Below, piece after piece: positions 41,083 to 52,364 of a DNA stretch of 64,000 nt. Position numbers and translations under genes: made by a program. Positions within the stretch are counted from its first letter, which is position 1. Each line of letters starts with the position of its first letter. The stretch spans positions 25,001 to 89,000 of the forward strand of contig CAUYUJ010021156.1 of NCBI GenBank assembly GCA_963575745.1, read 5' to 3'. This stretch comes from Prorocentrum cordatum (Eukaryota > Sar > Dinophyceae > Prorocentrales > Prorocentraceae). The notes under the pieces are model-generated. The model did no database searches. It worked only from the letters and a program-made list of their open reading frames with translations, and was not told where the DNA came from.

Positions 41083-41690
41083 GGTCGAAGGAAGGTCCTC
41101 CCGTGCCCAGACACACAGAAAAGACAAATGGGGGCGGCCCCGTGAGCAACTGTCACCGCAGGGGAGACACAACCCCACGGCCGTGCACCAGGAGGACGAG
41201 GACAGCACGAGGCAGTGAAAAGGACGGCCAGCGGCACCTGCTCGCCGAAACTCCAAAGCCCGAGTTCCATGGCTGGCAGCGTAAGCAGCATCGCCGAGCA
41301 AAGTGCAGCTAAACCCCAGATCGAGCCTGCCGCGTGAGTACATCTCACGCCAGGCCGAAGGCGAATTACCAGCAACACGGAGGGCGACGGTCAAGGAGGA
41401 CGAGAGTCTCCCCCGTGCCCAGACGCTTACACAACGGTACTGGAGGGGATTCTCAACCCATGGCGGTGCGACAGGGGGGCGAGGGCGGCACGAGGCAGTG
41501 AAAAGGACGGCCAGCGGCGCCCAACCAACGGAATCCAAAGGCCCGAATTCCAGGGCCGGCTGCGGAACCAGCACCGCCGAGCAGGGCACAGCAAAACCCC
41601 AGATCGAACCCGCCACGTGGGCCATCTCACGCCAAGGTCAGGCAGAAGTCTCAGCGCGACAGGGCCACAGTCAGGGAAGAACCTCCCCCG
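41083..41690 (-). repeat. tandem duplication of a ~300-bp LINE-A 3'-flanking unit
   Basis: CACGAGGCAGTGAAAAGGAC with GGCCAGCGGC appears at about 41199 and 41489, and CAAAACCCC/TAAACCCCAGATCGA at about 41310 and 41596. Two units of about 290-305 bp lie head to tail between the two LINE-A 3' ends, each starting near CCCCCGTGCCCAGA. They probably are LINE-A 3' UTR sequence. Confidence 0.65.
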
Positions 41691-41737
41691 TGCCCAGCGC
41701 GCAACGGGGGAGGTTCTTCCCTGATACCGTGATACTG

Positions 41738-42240
41738 TCATCCTTGGGGTGGGGGGCCTCGGCAGATTCTCTGCCAGCAATACCGAGCACCAGCACTACT
41801 AGGATGCCCCGCGCACTGGTGAGCCAAGTTCATGGCGCGCTGCCCGCTGATGGCCTTGCATCGCAAGCAGACGATGAGACGATTACCGTCGCAGCACTCG
41901 AGCGCGATGCAATGGTGGCCTTTTGCCGCGAGCATTGCAGGGTCCAGCTTGCTTCGTCGAGAACAGAGCCCAGGTTGCGGGGGCCAAAACTTCCCACCAA
42001 TACCTAGGCACTGAGGTGGGGCCCGAACCCCACGAGAAACTTTGAGACAGGCCTTGCATTTCCAGAAAGCTCCTGTCTGCTGCCACTCGTATGGTGCGGC
42101 CGCAGCTGTCCCTTGGCCAGTGCCACTCTCGTGACAAACGACCTCGCGAACGACGTCGGGGCCCATCTCGGGAGGCGGCCATAGCGGGAGGAGCTTTGCA
42201 GACAGCATGCCCACAGCACGCGCGACCGCATACAGCCGAT
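41738..42240 (-). CDS. LINE-A C-terminal Cys/His-rich region
   Basis: Open in the 42514-41738 frame: FWKCKACLKVSRG..., HHCIALECCDGNRLIVCLRC-K, AHQCAGHPSSAGARYCWQRI. Several CxxC and C/H pairs suggest a zinc ribbon. The same block is conserved in the truncated copy at 40690-41000, so it is a real part of the element. The role is unknown. Confidence 0.55.
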
Positions 42241-42720
42241 CTACTGACTCCAACTCATCACGGCTGGGCTGAGGGTGCGACGCTGTCGACAACTTAGCAG
42301 CAGCATCTACAACATAATTTCCTACGCGGACGAAGCAATCCATATCGTCGGCCGCTTCATCAATACTCTGACGGGCCTTCACCTTGCTGGTAGTAATGAC
42401 TGGTAAATTCTCGCGCACAAGCTGAGCACGCCCTGAATGCGGACGTTTGCGGCTGGTCTGCTTGGCCCACGTAAAGCCGGCATAGTCTACTACATTCTGG
42501 CAGTCGGAGTGCATAGTAGAGGGGCTGGCATTAAACCTAGCATCGGCACAAAAAGCATGGTATTCAGCACTCTGGGGAGTCCGGGGGTAGGGGGGCTACA
42601 CGGCCCCGCGTATCCGGATCATCTCCTGCGAGTTAGCGGGGTCGAGCAAGGAGGCGGCTCATCCAGCGCGTGAAAGCTCACCCACAGGGTGTCGCATGCA
42701 CGAGCCGTCCTCAAATATCT
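42240..42720 (-). pseudogene. LINE-A RNase H, fragmented
   Basis: Acidic residues are visible in order: GQIFEDGSCMRHPVGELSRA (frame to 42659), PQSAEYHAFCAD, then MHSDCQNVVDYAG and VGNYVVDAAAKLS in the frame 42514-41738. All four expected acidic positions can be placed, but two frame changes separate them. Confidence 0.65.
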
Positions 42721-44931
42721 GCCCACCGAAACCATAATCGAAAACCAAGTCCTCGTACCCCTCGCAAACCTCGGTGGCGACCCCCTCACCGAACGACGGC
42801 TGGGGGAGAACCTCAGCTGGGTGGGGAAAGAGGCCGACGCGTGCCAGGGCATCATCAGTTTGGTCCGCCCACTCTCGAATCTTAGCTGGCACCAGCTCTG
42901 TCCTGAGATCCTCGCAGGCCGAGCAGCGCCAAAGACGGTGACGGAGCGCGCCGTCACCTTCTCCACGCAACGGGCAGGTAATATCAATAACATACCCCAG
43001 GGAACGGGCCTTGGCCCTGGTGTAGATCGCATTGCCAAACAACGAACGCACACAACCTTTTTCGAACGCCGTGAACATACGGGAGGTGAGGAGACTGAGG
43101 ATCCCATCCGCGCAGACCCTACCGAAGCTGTGCCGAGATCTCAAGTCCCACTCAAAGGTGCGTCTCACTGCTCTGCCAAGCAGCGATCGAACCATTGCAG
43201 GCGAGATCTGGATCAAATGAATATCATATCCTTTCTCGTCACGCAAGACCGTGAAGGAAAGCATAGACCAATAATTCCGCTCCCAAGCCTTCCTCGTCGC
43301 ATCGGTCGGGCCCGCGACACGTTTCCAGAGGCCAGAAGGCCCCGCGCACACAGCGTTCCAAGCCGAACGAAGCGCGGTGAACGAGAGAGCGCGGGGGTAG
43401 AGCCGATGGTGGGCGGTCCAGACTTCTTTCGCCCAGCGGTACACAGGAGCGATGGAAGCTATCCACGGCGGGTCGCCGTGGTGCAGCATTAAAGCGGTGA
43501 GCGATCGACCGCCAGCGCTAGGCTTCAGGGCCTTCCCAGCCATCTGCCTGGGAGAGAGAAGCTCGCGGTCCGTGGCCTCAGAGATCTCGCGCCCATGCAC
43601 CGCCCCAGGGAGAGGGCCAGCCGCGAAGACGCGTCGGTAGCGCCTGCCAGAGACGGCGGGCCCCATTCTGACCAAACGAGCCGTTCTATCCTTCGCCTTT
43701 CTAACGCGTTCCTTAGCCTCGGGGTTTCTACCACGGGCCCTGGGCGGCCTCCCAACGTAAAAATCCACCCCGAGGTTGAGCGCCGAGTCAGAATCCAAGA
43801 CAGGCCCCGCGAGGCCCCCCGAAGCACGCGACAAGGCTTTGCCTAAGGGGCGCGAGAAACAGACAAGAGACATCTCTTCCGCGCTGATGACAGCACCAAC
43901 TCCATGGACGAGGGCATCGTGCAAATCAGCTGCCGCCTGAGGGAGCCGCTCTAAAATTTGGTTCAAAGTGCCTGCGGCCGAAAGGCCCCCATCGTCGATG
44001 TAGAGTTTGCAGTGGGCGTCCTGAGGGGGGCGGAGGGCATCCAAATCTTGAATAGCATTTACACTGGTAAACGTGGTGGCCAGGGAGCGCCCTGCCACCA
44101 CCCCAGTCAGGGCCCAGTAGGGCCCGTCGACAAAGCCTCCCAAGGCCAAGAAGAACCTGGCCTGGGAATACATGGCAATGCACAAATACGAGGCACCCAC
44201 AGGGAATCCAACCTGGTGGGCACGGAGGGCCAGGAGCTGGAGGTCCAGGGTCTCATAGTACTTATACAAGTCAGTAAGCAGCGTGGCGCACTCGAGTCCT
44301 TCGGCTGCGCTGGCCTCGGCTCTACAGGCTTGGCGCCGCGCGATGTCCTGTGCCCTCGAACGGCCCAGCGCCAAAAATAATCACGCGTGTACCTAGCTTC
44401 CAATTCATCTGCGAGAGGTCGGCGGAGCTTACCATACATTCTGAAGGCGCTACAAACTATGCCAATAGGACGACATCCCGAGGACAGCTTCGCAATTAAC
44501 GCCATGATAGTGATGGGAATATGCATAGGGATCGCCGCCGGCCTTTCCATCAAACCTAGACTGTCACACCAAGTGCTCCACGTGGAAACCGTCAACCGAA
44601 ACAGCCGTGCTTCCCCGAAACCCGCTAGAGATAGCGCGGATATCTTCGGGCCGAAAGTCGGGGAGGGCAGGGGGCAGAACTCCTTTAGGCAGCCGGGGTC
44701 GAGCTTTCCCATCCCCCAGCGGCTCGTAAAACGCTTGCTTTCAGCACGAAGGAGGGACAAGGGGTCGGCAACAACAGCTCCATCACGGGCCCAGGTGGTG
44801 GTGGGCTTCCAGGGGGTGGGCTCCTTGGAAACCACGTGGACCTTCCTCGCCCCCTGGTCAGCCTTGTCCAGCAGCCACTCTCTCCATTCAGCCAGGGCCG
44901 CCTTGCTGGCGTCGCTCTCGACTTCCTGCAA
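42720..44931 (-). pseudogene. LINE-A reverse transcriptase, one frameshift
   Basis: The finger region is in the frame ending 44107 (MALIAKLSSGCRPIGIVCSA, FRMYGKLRRPLADE). The palm is in the frame 44374-42659: LLTDLYKYYETLDLQLLALR (motif A, Asp near 44272), TGVVAGRSLATTFTSVNAIQ (motif B), CKLYIDDGGLSAAG (motif C, YIDD near 44002), then the thumb and a Cys/His motif ITCPLRGEGDGALRHRLWRC. The catalytic residues are intact; the shift near 44.3 kb breaks continuity. Confidence 0.75.
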
Positions 44932-44938
44932 GCAGTCA

Positions 44939-45457
44939 TTACATGTGTTGCGTCAGCAAGCCAAGTTCCTCGAAATGGCACCAAAGCGCGGCCCTGGCTG
45001 GGTCAGCCGCAACTCCAGGAGCGACATCAAGACGTCGACGTTTCAGTGAACGCCCCTGACGAGATTCGTGCTCGTGCGCGTCCAGCGCCGCGAGCATGGC
45101 ACCCCCTACCTCGACGAGATAAGGGGGCAGGCGAGGGCTGCAGTCCAGGCCGCTAGCTATGGCCCTGACTGGCGAGCGCAGCGCGCGCAGGACTGCATCA
45201 ACACCTGCACGGTTGCTGGCCTCCCAGTGGAGCCCAAGCCTCTGCGCCTGAGAACAAAGCCACCTATGTGCTAACAGGGTGGGCTGATTGGGATTCTGGG
45301 CGTCCGGTGCCAGGATGTTCTTCCAGCGGAGGGCGGGGGCCTGGCCGCGGGGCCCACGGAAGGGAAACTGAATGCCCGTGGCCACCGCCACCTCGGCTTC
45401 GGCCTGGTCCGCCCTGAGCCGATGAAAGATTGTCAACAGACGCCTGGATTCGATCAA
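44939..45457 (-). pseudogene. LINE-A linker between endonuclease and RT
   Basis: A 172-codon frame (RRLLTIFHRLRADQAEAEVA, WLCSQAQRLGLHWEASNRAG) of helical character. It occupies the place of the endonuclease-RT linker and has no motif of its own. Confidence 0.5.
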
Positions 45458-45589
45458 AATCCCACCTGCCCACAGCTTTCCGAGCCTCGTCCAGCGCGCG
45501 GGCGACGCCAGGGCCCAGGGGCGGGGCGGGGTCGAGCTTGCAGACGGGTGGGCGGGTGGGCGGGTGGGGAGGTCAGCCTAGGGGGGTTC

Positions 45590-46421
45590 CGAAAGCTTGT
45601 AATTTATTCAGAGAGGGGCGGATGGGGCAGGTGCACAGGAGAGCCGGGGGACAAATCGCTATCCTGTTGCACAGACACCCTCGCCACCCTTTGCCAAGCC
45701 CAGGCGAAACAGAAAACTAATCATGGACCTTCGGACCCGCGACCGAATTACAAGTGGTGTCACCTGGCATCATCCACTGACCTAGCGAGTCCCCGAGGTG
45801 CGACTGGGCGACGACCGACGGGATCATGTTGAAGCCCCCACCTATGATGACGGGGTATCCTATGGAGCCAATGAGAGAGCCTGACCGAGAGAGGAGGTCC
45901 AAGTTCGCTTCCGAAAGGTCTTCGCAATCCCTCATGTAGAGAGAGGCGCACAGGATCTGGGTGCCGTCGGGGAGGTCAACCACGCCTGCGATCGCACGAT
46001 GCGGAGCAATCTCCATGCCGCCGCGTAGCGCTTGGAGCCCGAAGCCTGCGAAAACAAGGATGGCCGCGCCGCCTGATGGCCCACCGCGGGGGCCCGCGCC
46101 AGCGGGAAGGAACAAAGACTCCCATTCATGTCGGAGACTCCAAGATGACGCTGAAGCAAGCTGGTCATCAAAGAGGTGGTGCTCTTGCATCAGAACGATA
46201 TGGCCTGATGTGCGCCGTGGCCAACTCTGCGCCGATCCCCATCCCGAGACATTGCCGGTTTCCACGACGGGCTGGAAGGCGTCGACGGGGAACGGATCAA
46301 GGTCCATGGGCTGGAGGAGAGGGGTCCCAGAGTGCTGGCCACCAGAAGGCTGTCGAGGGCCCTGGAAGTCCCTGACATAAGAAGCGCGCGGACATTTCCA
46401 TGCAGCCATCTGCAGGGCCAC
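45590..46421 (-). pseudogene. LINE-A endonuclease domain (APE-like), catalytic Asp replaced by Gly
   Basis: Shows VVETGNVSGWGSA (first Asn), IVLMQEHHLF (Glu motif), GGPSGGAAILV and YPVIIGGGFNMIP. The last should read GGDFN; the codon is GGC instead of GAC. After TAG near 45714 the same frame continues FSVSPGLGKGWRGC, the usual end of the domain, to about 45590. The enzyme nicks target DNA to prime reverse transcription; this copy should be inactive. Confidence 0.65.
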
Positions 46422-46439
46422 CGCCCTGAGACTTTAAAG

Positions 46440-46906
46440 ACTTAGAAGGGACTGTAGCCCCTTGGGCGAGCTTTTCCCAGGCTCCCGAAAGGGGTCTTCG
46501 AAGGGTCTGAAAGGCTTCCGACGAGCGGATCAAAGGGGCAAGGTCGGCCCCCCTGGAGCCGTCAAAAAGTTCACAACTTTGGCGAAGGATTCCCCAGCAT
46601 CTCCCAAGGGGTTTTTCACAACTGAAATCAAGCCTCTCCTACTGGAACGGTCAGCACTAGCTGCGCGGCAGAACTCAGACGGGGGCTCGCATGAGGGACA
46701 GGCCTGGGGCCAGGGAGAGAGTTCCCCGAGGGCGGCCGCTGGGCCACCGAAGGCAGCCCCGAGATCAACTGGGGGCTGGAGCTTCACAGGGGCGCAAAAA
46801 ACTTGGCCCTCCTGGCGCGGCCGAGACGGGGGCAGCCCCAAAACAGCGCGAGGCGGGCCTCCCCTTAGGCAGGGGCTCAGAAGTATTCAGTCGAAGAGGC
46901 CCACCG
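46440..46906. other. spacer between LINE-A ORF1 and endonuclease, no domain seen
   Basis: GC-rich with frames open on both strands but no motif. It could hold the N-terminus of ORF2 in a frame I cannot follow. Confidence 0.5.
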
Positions 46907-48151
46907 TCAAAGAGTCGGCGGCGCGTCCTGTTGCCTCGTGAGCGCAGCGGGCTGCGGGTCCTGAAGGATACGGGCGGCCCGCTCTCGAGCTCTTTCAACG
47001 CCTGACGCTCCACCTGGAGGCTGTTCAGCAGCAGGAGGAGGGGCGGCAGGGGCCGCGGCGGCCTCTGCCGAGCCCGAGCAGGGGGGCGCCGCAGGGGCTG
47101 CCCCCGAGGCCCCAGCTCCGCCTGCGGCCTGCTCGCCGCCCCCCTCTCCCTTGCGTCTGCGCTCGGCGTCGAGCCGCTTGAACATCTCCATCTGATCCCG
47201 TTGAAACTGCTTAGCCTTCTGCATGGCTTCGCCGAAAAGAATGCGCACAGCCGTCTGAAGCTCGGTCTTGAGTTGCGTAGCTCTCTTCTCAGCTTCCGCC
47301 ACCTCATCTGCAGCCAACTCACAGTCCGACTGGGGCTTGAGCAAGCTGTCGATGCCGATGGGGATGTCCTCTGCTTTGCCATCCAGAATAATAGATATAT
47401 CAATGACAACTAGCGTTGCTGACACCTGTGAGTGAAGCTCCTGAACCAGCTTGGTGTGGGTGGCCTCCGCTGTCGAGAGTTATGTAGCGAGCTCCTCGAT
47501 ATTTTGCTCCTGCTTGGCCACATCCTCCACCATCTTGTCGTAAATATTGCACGCTTTGTCCGTCTTCTCCCGTAGGGCTCGCAACTCACCATATGCGTTG
47601 GGGACCTTCTGGCTGAGTGGGGCCGATGGAGTTTCCTGCGCCTTGCGTTGAAGTAGCACGGCGCGATGGCGAGCGGCCCCATCTGCATCCCCCACCTGCT
47701 CCAGCATGGTTACCAGCTTCTCAATGTCGGACGTGGAGGTGGGCGCACCCTGCGCGGCACCTGCAACTGGCTGACCCCGCTGATGTCCAGAGTCGGAACC
47801 GACCGCGAACTGAGGGCCAGAACGTACAGGAACCCGCGGAGCACCACCTTGCCATTGCCCTGAAGCTGCTGGGAAGGAGGCGGACTCGACGTCGTGACGG
47901 GTGGCCTTGCAAAACTTGCAGAACCACCGGGCGGCGCGGTTCTTGCGGCACCCGCAGTTGCCGCACACCCACCGGGCTGAAGGGCCCCAGCAGGAGCCGC
48001 CGCCAACGCCGTAGAAGTCGCCGCCCTTGCCGTCCTTGCCTCCTTTGCCCCCCCCCCCGTCCTTGCCTGGAGAGCTCCCGTCGTCGAAGCGCACCCGACG
48101 AGAGCCAGCGTCAGCGCCAGGATCCACGGGCGGCGGAGGAGGAGGCACCAT
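46907..48151 (-). pseudogene. LINE-A ORF1 (RanBP2-type zinc finger, coiled coil), one in-frame stop
   Basis: Starts at ATG 48151 (MVPPPPPPVDPGAD), followed by a basic Gly/Lys-rich stretch and the finger WVCGNCGCRKNRAARWFCKF-C, matching the W-x-C-x2-C...N...C-x2-C pattern of RanBP2-type zinc ribbons. A coiled-coil region follows (SDIEKLVTMLEQVGDADGAA; YGELRALREKTDKACNIYDK). TAA at 47480-47482 interrupts the frame, which then continues unbroken (VEAEKRATQ-type helices, then Pro/Ala-rich) to 46907. It would bind element RNA. The single stop with an otherwise open frame suggests recent loss. Confidence 0.65.
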
Positions 48152-48271
48152 GGCTTGATCGTGGTGGTACCGTCCTTTCACATCAAAGAGGCGCTCAATC
48201 CTGCACAAAAACTGGCACAGCAGACGGTGTTCCTGGCACAACACAAAGGCATGAGCCAAAAGGGATTGAGG

Positions 48272-48340
48272 GAGGGAGGAGGAGGAGGAGGAGGAGGAGG
48301 AGGAGGAGGAGGAGGAGGAGGAGGAGGAGGAGGACAGGGA
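48272..48340 (+). repeat. GGA microsatellite in the LINE-A 5' region
   Basis: About 22 GGA triplets, 120 bp upstream of the LINE-A ORF1 ATG on the minus strand. Confidence 0.9.
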
Positions 48341-49050
48341 GGAGGACAGGGAGGAGGAGCACAAACAGACACATCTGGGGGCATAGAGTGACATCCACGA
48401 TGAAGAATTACCATAGGGCCGACAGAACTGCCGCGAATTTCGGGCCCCCAACCCGCCCGCAACTCACAGAGCTTGTAGGCCCTCGAGCTTCACCTGGAAA
48501 CTAGTTTAAACCCCAGAGACGGGCCGCAAGCCCCGCTAAACTTTATCCAAAACCAGCGGCACGGAACACCCCAGCAGTCTCGAACTCGCTACGAGGCCGC
48601 TTGCGCGGCGGGGGAGGGACGACCGACAACGCACGACGACAAGGATCAGACGACGACGAAGAAGAAGGGGGAAGAGGAAAGGCGGCCTCGGCGGCAGCAG
48701 GCAGGCAGGCCTCAGTCGAAGCCGTAGCATAAGGCCTCCTCGAAGCCACCGTCGCCGAGGATGGATCCCACGACCCATGATGAACACGAGCAGGCTGCTG
48801 CTCCCGAGCAGCAGCAAAAGTCGCATCAGCCTGACATCCATGCTGGAAGCGAGCAGACTGCTGCTCCCGAGCACCAGCAGACATCGTTTCCTCCTGAAAT
48901 GCAGCATCCAAGTCGTGCGAATCAAATCTCCCACAATGCACATTCAGTCCATGTCGTCTGCCGCCAGACAGGTCTGAAGAATACGTTCCATATGATTCAC
49001 TGGTGCAGCTCTAATTTTTGTCACCGGCCCCAGCTGCTCTAAGGAACCGA

Positions 49051-49635
49051 TCAACGCATCAACGCCTTGAGCGAGGGCTCGTTGACGAGCAAGATCTTCA
49101 CCTTCTCGGGCTCGTGCGCACTCTGGACTTTCACGAATGGGAAACGCGCCACCACCGTAGCAAGGTCGAGGGCCTTCACCTCGTCGCGCCACTGGCTGAG
49201 AGCCTGCTGGTTCCTGGCGCCCACCGCCACGCCCGCCTCGAGGCGGCCTTCGACGAGCCCGACGAGCGCAGCACAAGAGATCGTCCCCGTGGCCTCCACG
49301 TCTGCAACTTTTCCTCTGGCCCTCAAGTCCTGAGCAATTTCTACCCACCCGCGCACCCGCGCGCGCGCCTTATGAACCGGCACGGCGTTCATACTGCGAC
49401 GAGTCCACATGACATCTCCCATCACGATAGGCATTAACCAAATGAGAGACTGCCGTATCTCTCGATCGAGACGTGGATGGGCACGCAACTCATGGGTTGG
49501 TAACCACAAGTTCAATATCACACTGGGTAGTCCACGCTGGCCACCAGAGGCCTTTCGCTGATGAGGGAGCAGGGCACGACGAGTCAGGAAGCGACGCTCG
49601 CACAATAACCCATCATCAGCAAGGAGAATGCACAC
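49051..49635 (-). pseudogene. LINE-B finger remnant and C-terminal domain
   Basis: CILLADDGLLCERRFLTRRA with LLPHQRKA is a decayed C2H2 finger. The C-terminal domain follows: RGWVEIAQDLRARGKVADVE, ALSQWRDEVKALDLATVVAR, EPEKVKILLVNEPSLKALMR. It is the counterpart of the LINE-C frame at 33489-34087. Confidence 0.6.
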
Positions 49636-49650
49636 ATGAACACCCGCAGC

Positions 49651-50310
49651 TTACTCATCAGGCTCGGGAGTGATCGGCCCAGACCCCTCATCTCGTAAAA
49701 GCCATTCCTGTCGATACTGCTGGAGATCCAATCTCTGAAAGGCCTCGAAAACTTCGGACAGACCACGGAATCTACTGAGATAGTTCCCTGCGGCAGCCTC
49801 CACCACGGCCTCACCTCCTCCTTGCACCTCAAATGCTCCAAGTCCTGGAACAACCACTTTGCCCAAGGATTGGTTCGGGACGTATCCGGGGGGTAGGGGC
49901 GCTGCTGGTGAACCGAGGGAAGGGCGACTCAACAAACTTCTCGAGGCCCAGTGAGCCGAAGACCGCGGTAATTTGTTGGATGTTCCAGCCGAGGGAACGA
50001 GCGACGGTTTTGCCATTGTTTGAAACACTGCACTCCCAATTCTAGACCTAGAGGGACGAATCTAGCACGACGCCAAAGCTGAGCAGCAAGATGGGTACGT
50101 ATCGCGACAGTCTCACGTCCGTCATCGCCTGGCACAGGCACGGCCACGGCGACGCCACCTAGCAACACCCTGAGATAGCGAAGGCAGACCGAATCGAGAC
50201 GAGCTTCCTGCGAGGCAGACGGAACACAGGCAGTCAATCTCGAGGCAGCAGCACCGATTATGGTGCTCCCAAAGGCCGTCGTTTTGGCCCGCCACGAAGT
50301 ACACTCTGAC
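49651..50310 (-). pseudogene. LINE-B thumb/connection and linker
   Basis: SWRAKTTAFGSTIIGAAASR, ARLDSVCLRYLRVLLGGVAV and AVAIRTHLAAQLWRRARFVP-type sequence (49929-50549 frame) corresponds to LINE-C 32200-32600. It continues as VVPGLGAFEVQGGGEAVVEA and LQQYRQEWLLRDEGSGPI (49651-50028). Confidence 0.6.
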
Positions 50311-50559
50311 CAGAAGCGCCGCATGTGGGCCCAGCCTCGGGCCACTGCAGCACGCCTCGAGGTAACCTCAGGAGCCCAAAGAACCCGTCGGCGTGGATAA
50401 CGCCCCCAAGAAAGGGATGCTGGGGCAGGCGGCCCCTGGGAGCATGTCGGTGCCCGTGCCCTGGAAGGCACGCGAGAAGCGATGTGCACTGTGACCACCA
50501 AGGTGTGGCAAGATTTGTTTTTTTGTCCCATCCGACTGGAAGGTACCATGCGCGCGAAT

Positions 50560-51044
50560 TTCTCGGTTCAACAGCTGGTCAGAGTAACTACTGATCCGCT
50601 GGGCCGACGCAGTATCGGTGACAGCATGGCTCTGACTGACATCATCGGCAACTACTCGCAAGGATCAATCACATCTATCGCCAGTAACTGCACAAGTGCC
50701 CATAACAAGGGACTGATGTACAGCATGGTGCGCACTCTGCCACGCAGAATTGGGAGGAGCAAAGGCCTCCTAAAACACGATGGCCGCACTCGAGTCCCCC
50801 ATATACTTCCCCTCCGAATTCTGAAATACCTTAGCCTCCCCCTCGGCACACACACACAGAAGCGAGCAGCACGGTGTCGGTGCCTATGAATATCAGCATC
50901 GGCAGGAGCGTAAAGCCTCATGACGGCCGAGTCGAGCGTGGCGTTACGAACCGAACCGAAAGCTTTCCTCATGTCGTGCTTGGTGTCGAGGGTGTACAGC
51001 CGTGCCTTCTGAGCCCTCCAAGAAAGTGCAGCCGTAGTGCGCAC
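50560..51044 (-). pseudogene. LINE-B reverse transcriptase palm
   Basis: Motif A reads YTLDTKHDMRKAFGSVRNAT (Asp near 50975) in one frame; motif C reads MRVVADDVSQSH (ADD type, near 50645) in another. The segment between (LRYFRIRRGSIWGT) fits the motif B region. One frameshift separates A from C. Confidence 0.65.
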
Positions 51045-51109
51045 AACCCCTGTACGAGAACGCCTCGGAAGATGCCCGAAATAGTGATAGGGGACATGCC
51101 GGGCCTGGC

Positions 51110-51215
51110 GTTCAGGAGGAGAAGGAGGAGGAGGAGAAGGAGGAGGAGGAGGAGGACGACGACGACGAGGGGGGAGGAAGAGGAGGACGAGGAGGAGGAG
51201 GAGGAGGACGACGGT
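51110..51215 (+). repeat. GGA/GAC microsatellite
   Basis: Mixed GGA, GAC and GAG triplets upstream of LINE-B. Confidence 0.85.
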
Positions 51216-51404
51216 CCTCGCGGCCCCCGCCGGTCGGCCGCTGGAGCCAGACAGGCCCCAGCGCTGCGGCCGCGGGTCGGCCTCCGCGGCGGGGTTTCGG
51301 GGCCGCGGCGCGGCGGGGAGGGCGCGCAGCGATGGGGGGGGGCGCTGCAGGGGAGGGCCGTGCCTTCTCAGGCATGGTGGAGCTCACTGTCAGACCGCAT
51401 AGTG

Positions 51405-51630
51405 ACTCCTCCTCCGCCTCGTCCTCCTCCTCCTCCTCCTCCGTCCCTTCCCCCTCCTCCTCCTCCTCCTCCTCCTCCTCCTCCTCCTCCTCCTCCTCCT
51501 CCTCCTCCTCCTCCTCTGTCTCCTCCTCCTCTGTCTCCTCCTCCTCCTCTGTCTCCTCCTCCTCCTCTGTTTCCTCCTCCTCCTCCTCCTCCTCCTCCTC
51601 CTCCTCCTCCTCCTCCTCCTCCTCCCTCCA
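51405..51630 (+). repeat. TCC microsatellite with TCTGTC interruptions
   Basis: About 70 TCC triplets interrupted at intervals by CTCTGTC, followed by GTC triplets at 51665-51745. Confidence 0.95.
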
Positions 51631-51770
51631 CCGCGCGCCCCATGTCCCGAGCCTGCGGCAGTGTCATCAGCTCGTCGTTATCGTTGTCGTCGTGGTCGTC
51701 GTCATGGTCGTCGTCGTGGTGGTCGTCGTCGTCGTCGTCCTTCCAAGTCGGCGGTACTGGCCGTAAGGCC

Positions 51771-51941
51771 TTCACAATACGGATGCGCGGTAAGGATGCA
51801 AGGGCCGGGGCCTTGGAGGGCCTCGTTAACGTTTTTCGAAAGAGGGGTTGGCCAGCGAAAGTCGCTATGGAGGGGCCGGAGGGGCCAGGATGCGAGGGTG
51901 GCCTTGGAGAGTTGCTCATCCTTTCTATGCGGGTTGACTGT
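51771..51941. mobile_element. MITE family 2, copy
   Basis: Right end GGGTTGACTGT is intact, left end degenerate (CACAATACGGATGCGCGG). The body matches 23589-23763 and shows the uninterrupted sequence (GCGCGGTAAGGATGCAAGG) at the site where family 3 inserted in the 20984-21430 copy. Confidence 0.75.
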
Positions 51942-52364
51942 GCCTCAGACGTCCGAGGCCTCGGAGGCACCAAGCCTTCGGCGGAAGCCAGCAGACGGAT
52001 GGCGGAGGCCACACGAAAGAGGCTTCGCGGGAGAAGCGAAGCTCGCTCGCGGAAGCAAAGGACGCCCCTCTGCCAAGAGATGCCCACTTCTGTTGGGGGG
52101 TCGAGGTTCTGCTCCCGACCTCGCATCACGCTGTGTTCGAAATTTCGTTCGCAATTGACGCGTGCGTGTGATCCATGGATTCAGTCTGGCCCTCTCGACA
52201 CTGACCTGACAATTCGCCTCAAAAGTACCAAAGGGATTGAGGATCTTACGAAAGGTATACAGGCCTCGTCGAGTCAAAAATTCGAGACGTACCCAATCCT
52301 TGTTACACATGTGGCGACGATACACAGCACCGATCAATGCAAACGAGCATGTTGAAGGACCCGC

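Larger units (their letters stand above)
41730..48451 (-). mobile_element. LINE-A: near full-length, damaged non-LTR retrotransposon
   Basis: On the minus strand: ORF1 with a RanBP2-like zinc finger and coiled coil (48151-46907), APE-type endonuclease (46421-45590), linker (45457-44939), RT (44931-42720), RNase H (42720-42240) and a Cys/His-rich C-terminus with 3' region (42240-41730). Endonuclease, RT and terminal RNase H in that order identify a LINE. Stops and frameshifts interrupt all ORFs. Its 5' end faces the 3' end of LINE-B at about 48.5 kb. Confidence 0.8.
48530..51044 (-). mobile_element. LINE-B: 5'-truncated LINE with frameshifts
   Basis: Minus-strand order: RT palm (51044-50560), thumb/connection (50310-49980), linker (50028-49651), finger remnant and C-terminal domain (49635-49051). 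No endonuclease is present; upstream is a GGA array. It belongs to the lineage of LINE-C. Confidence 0.7.
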
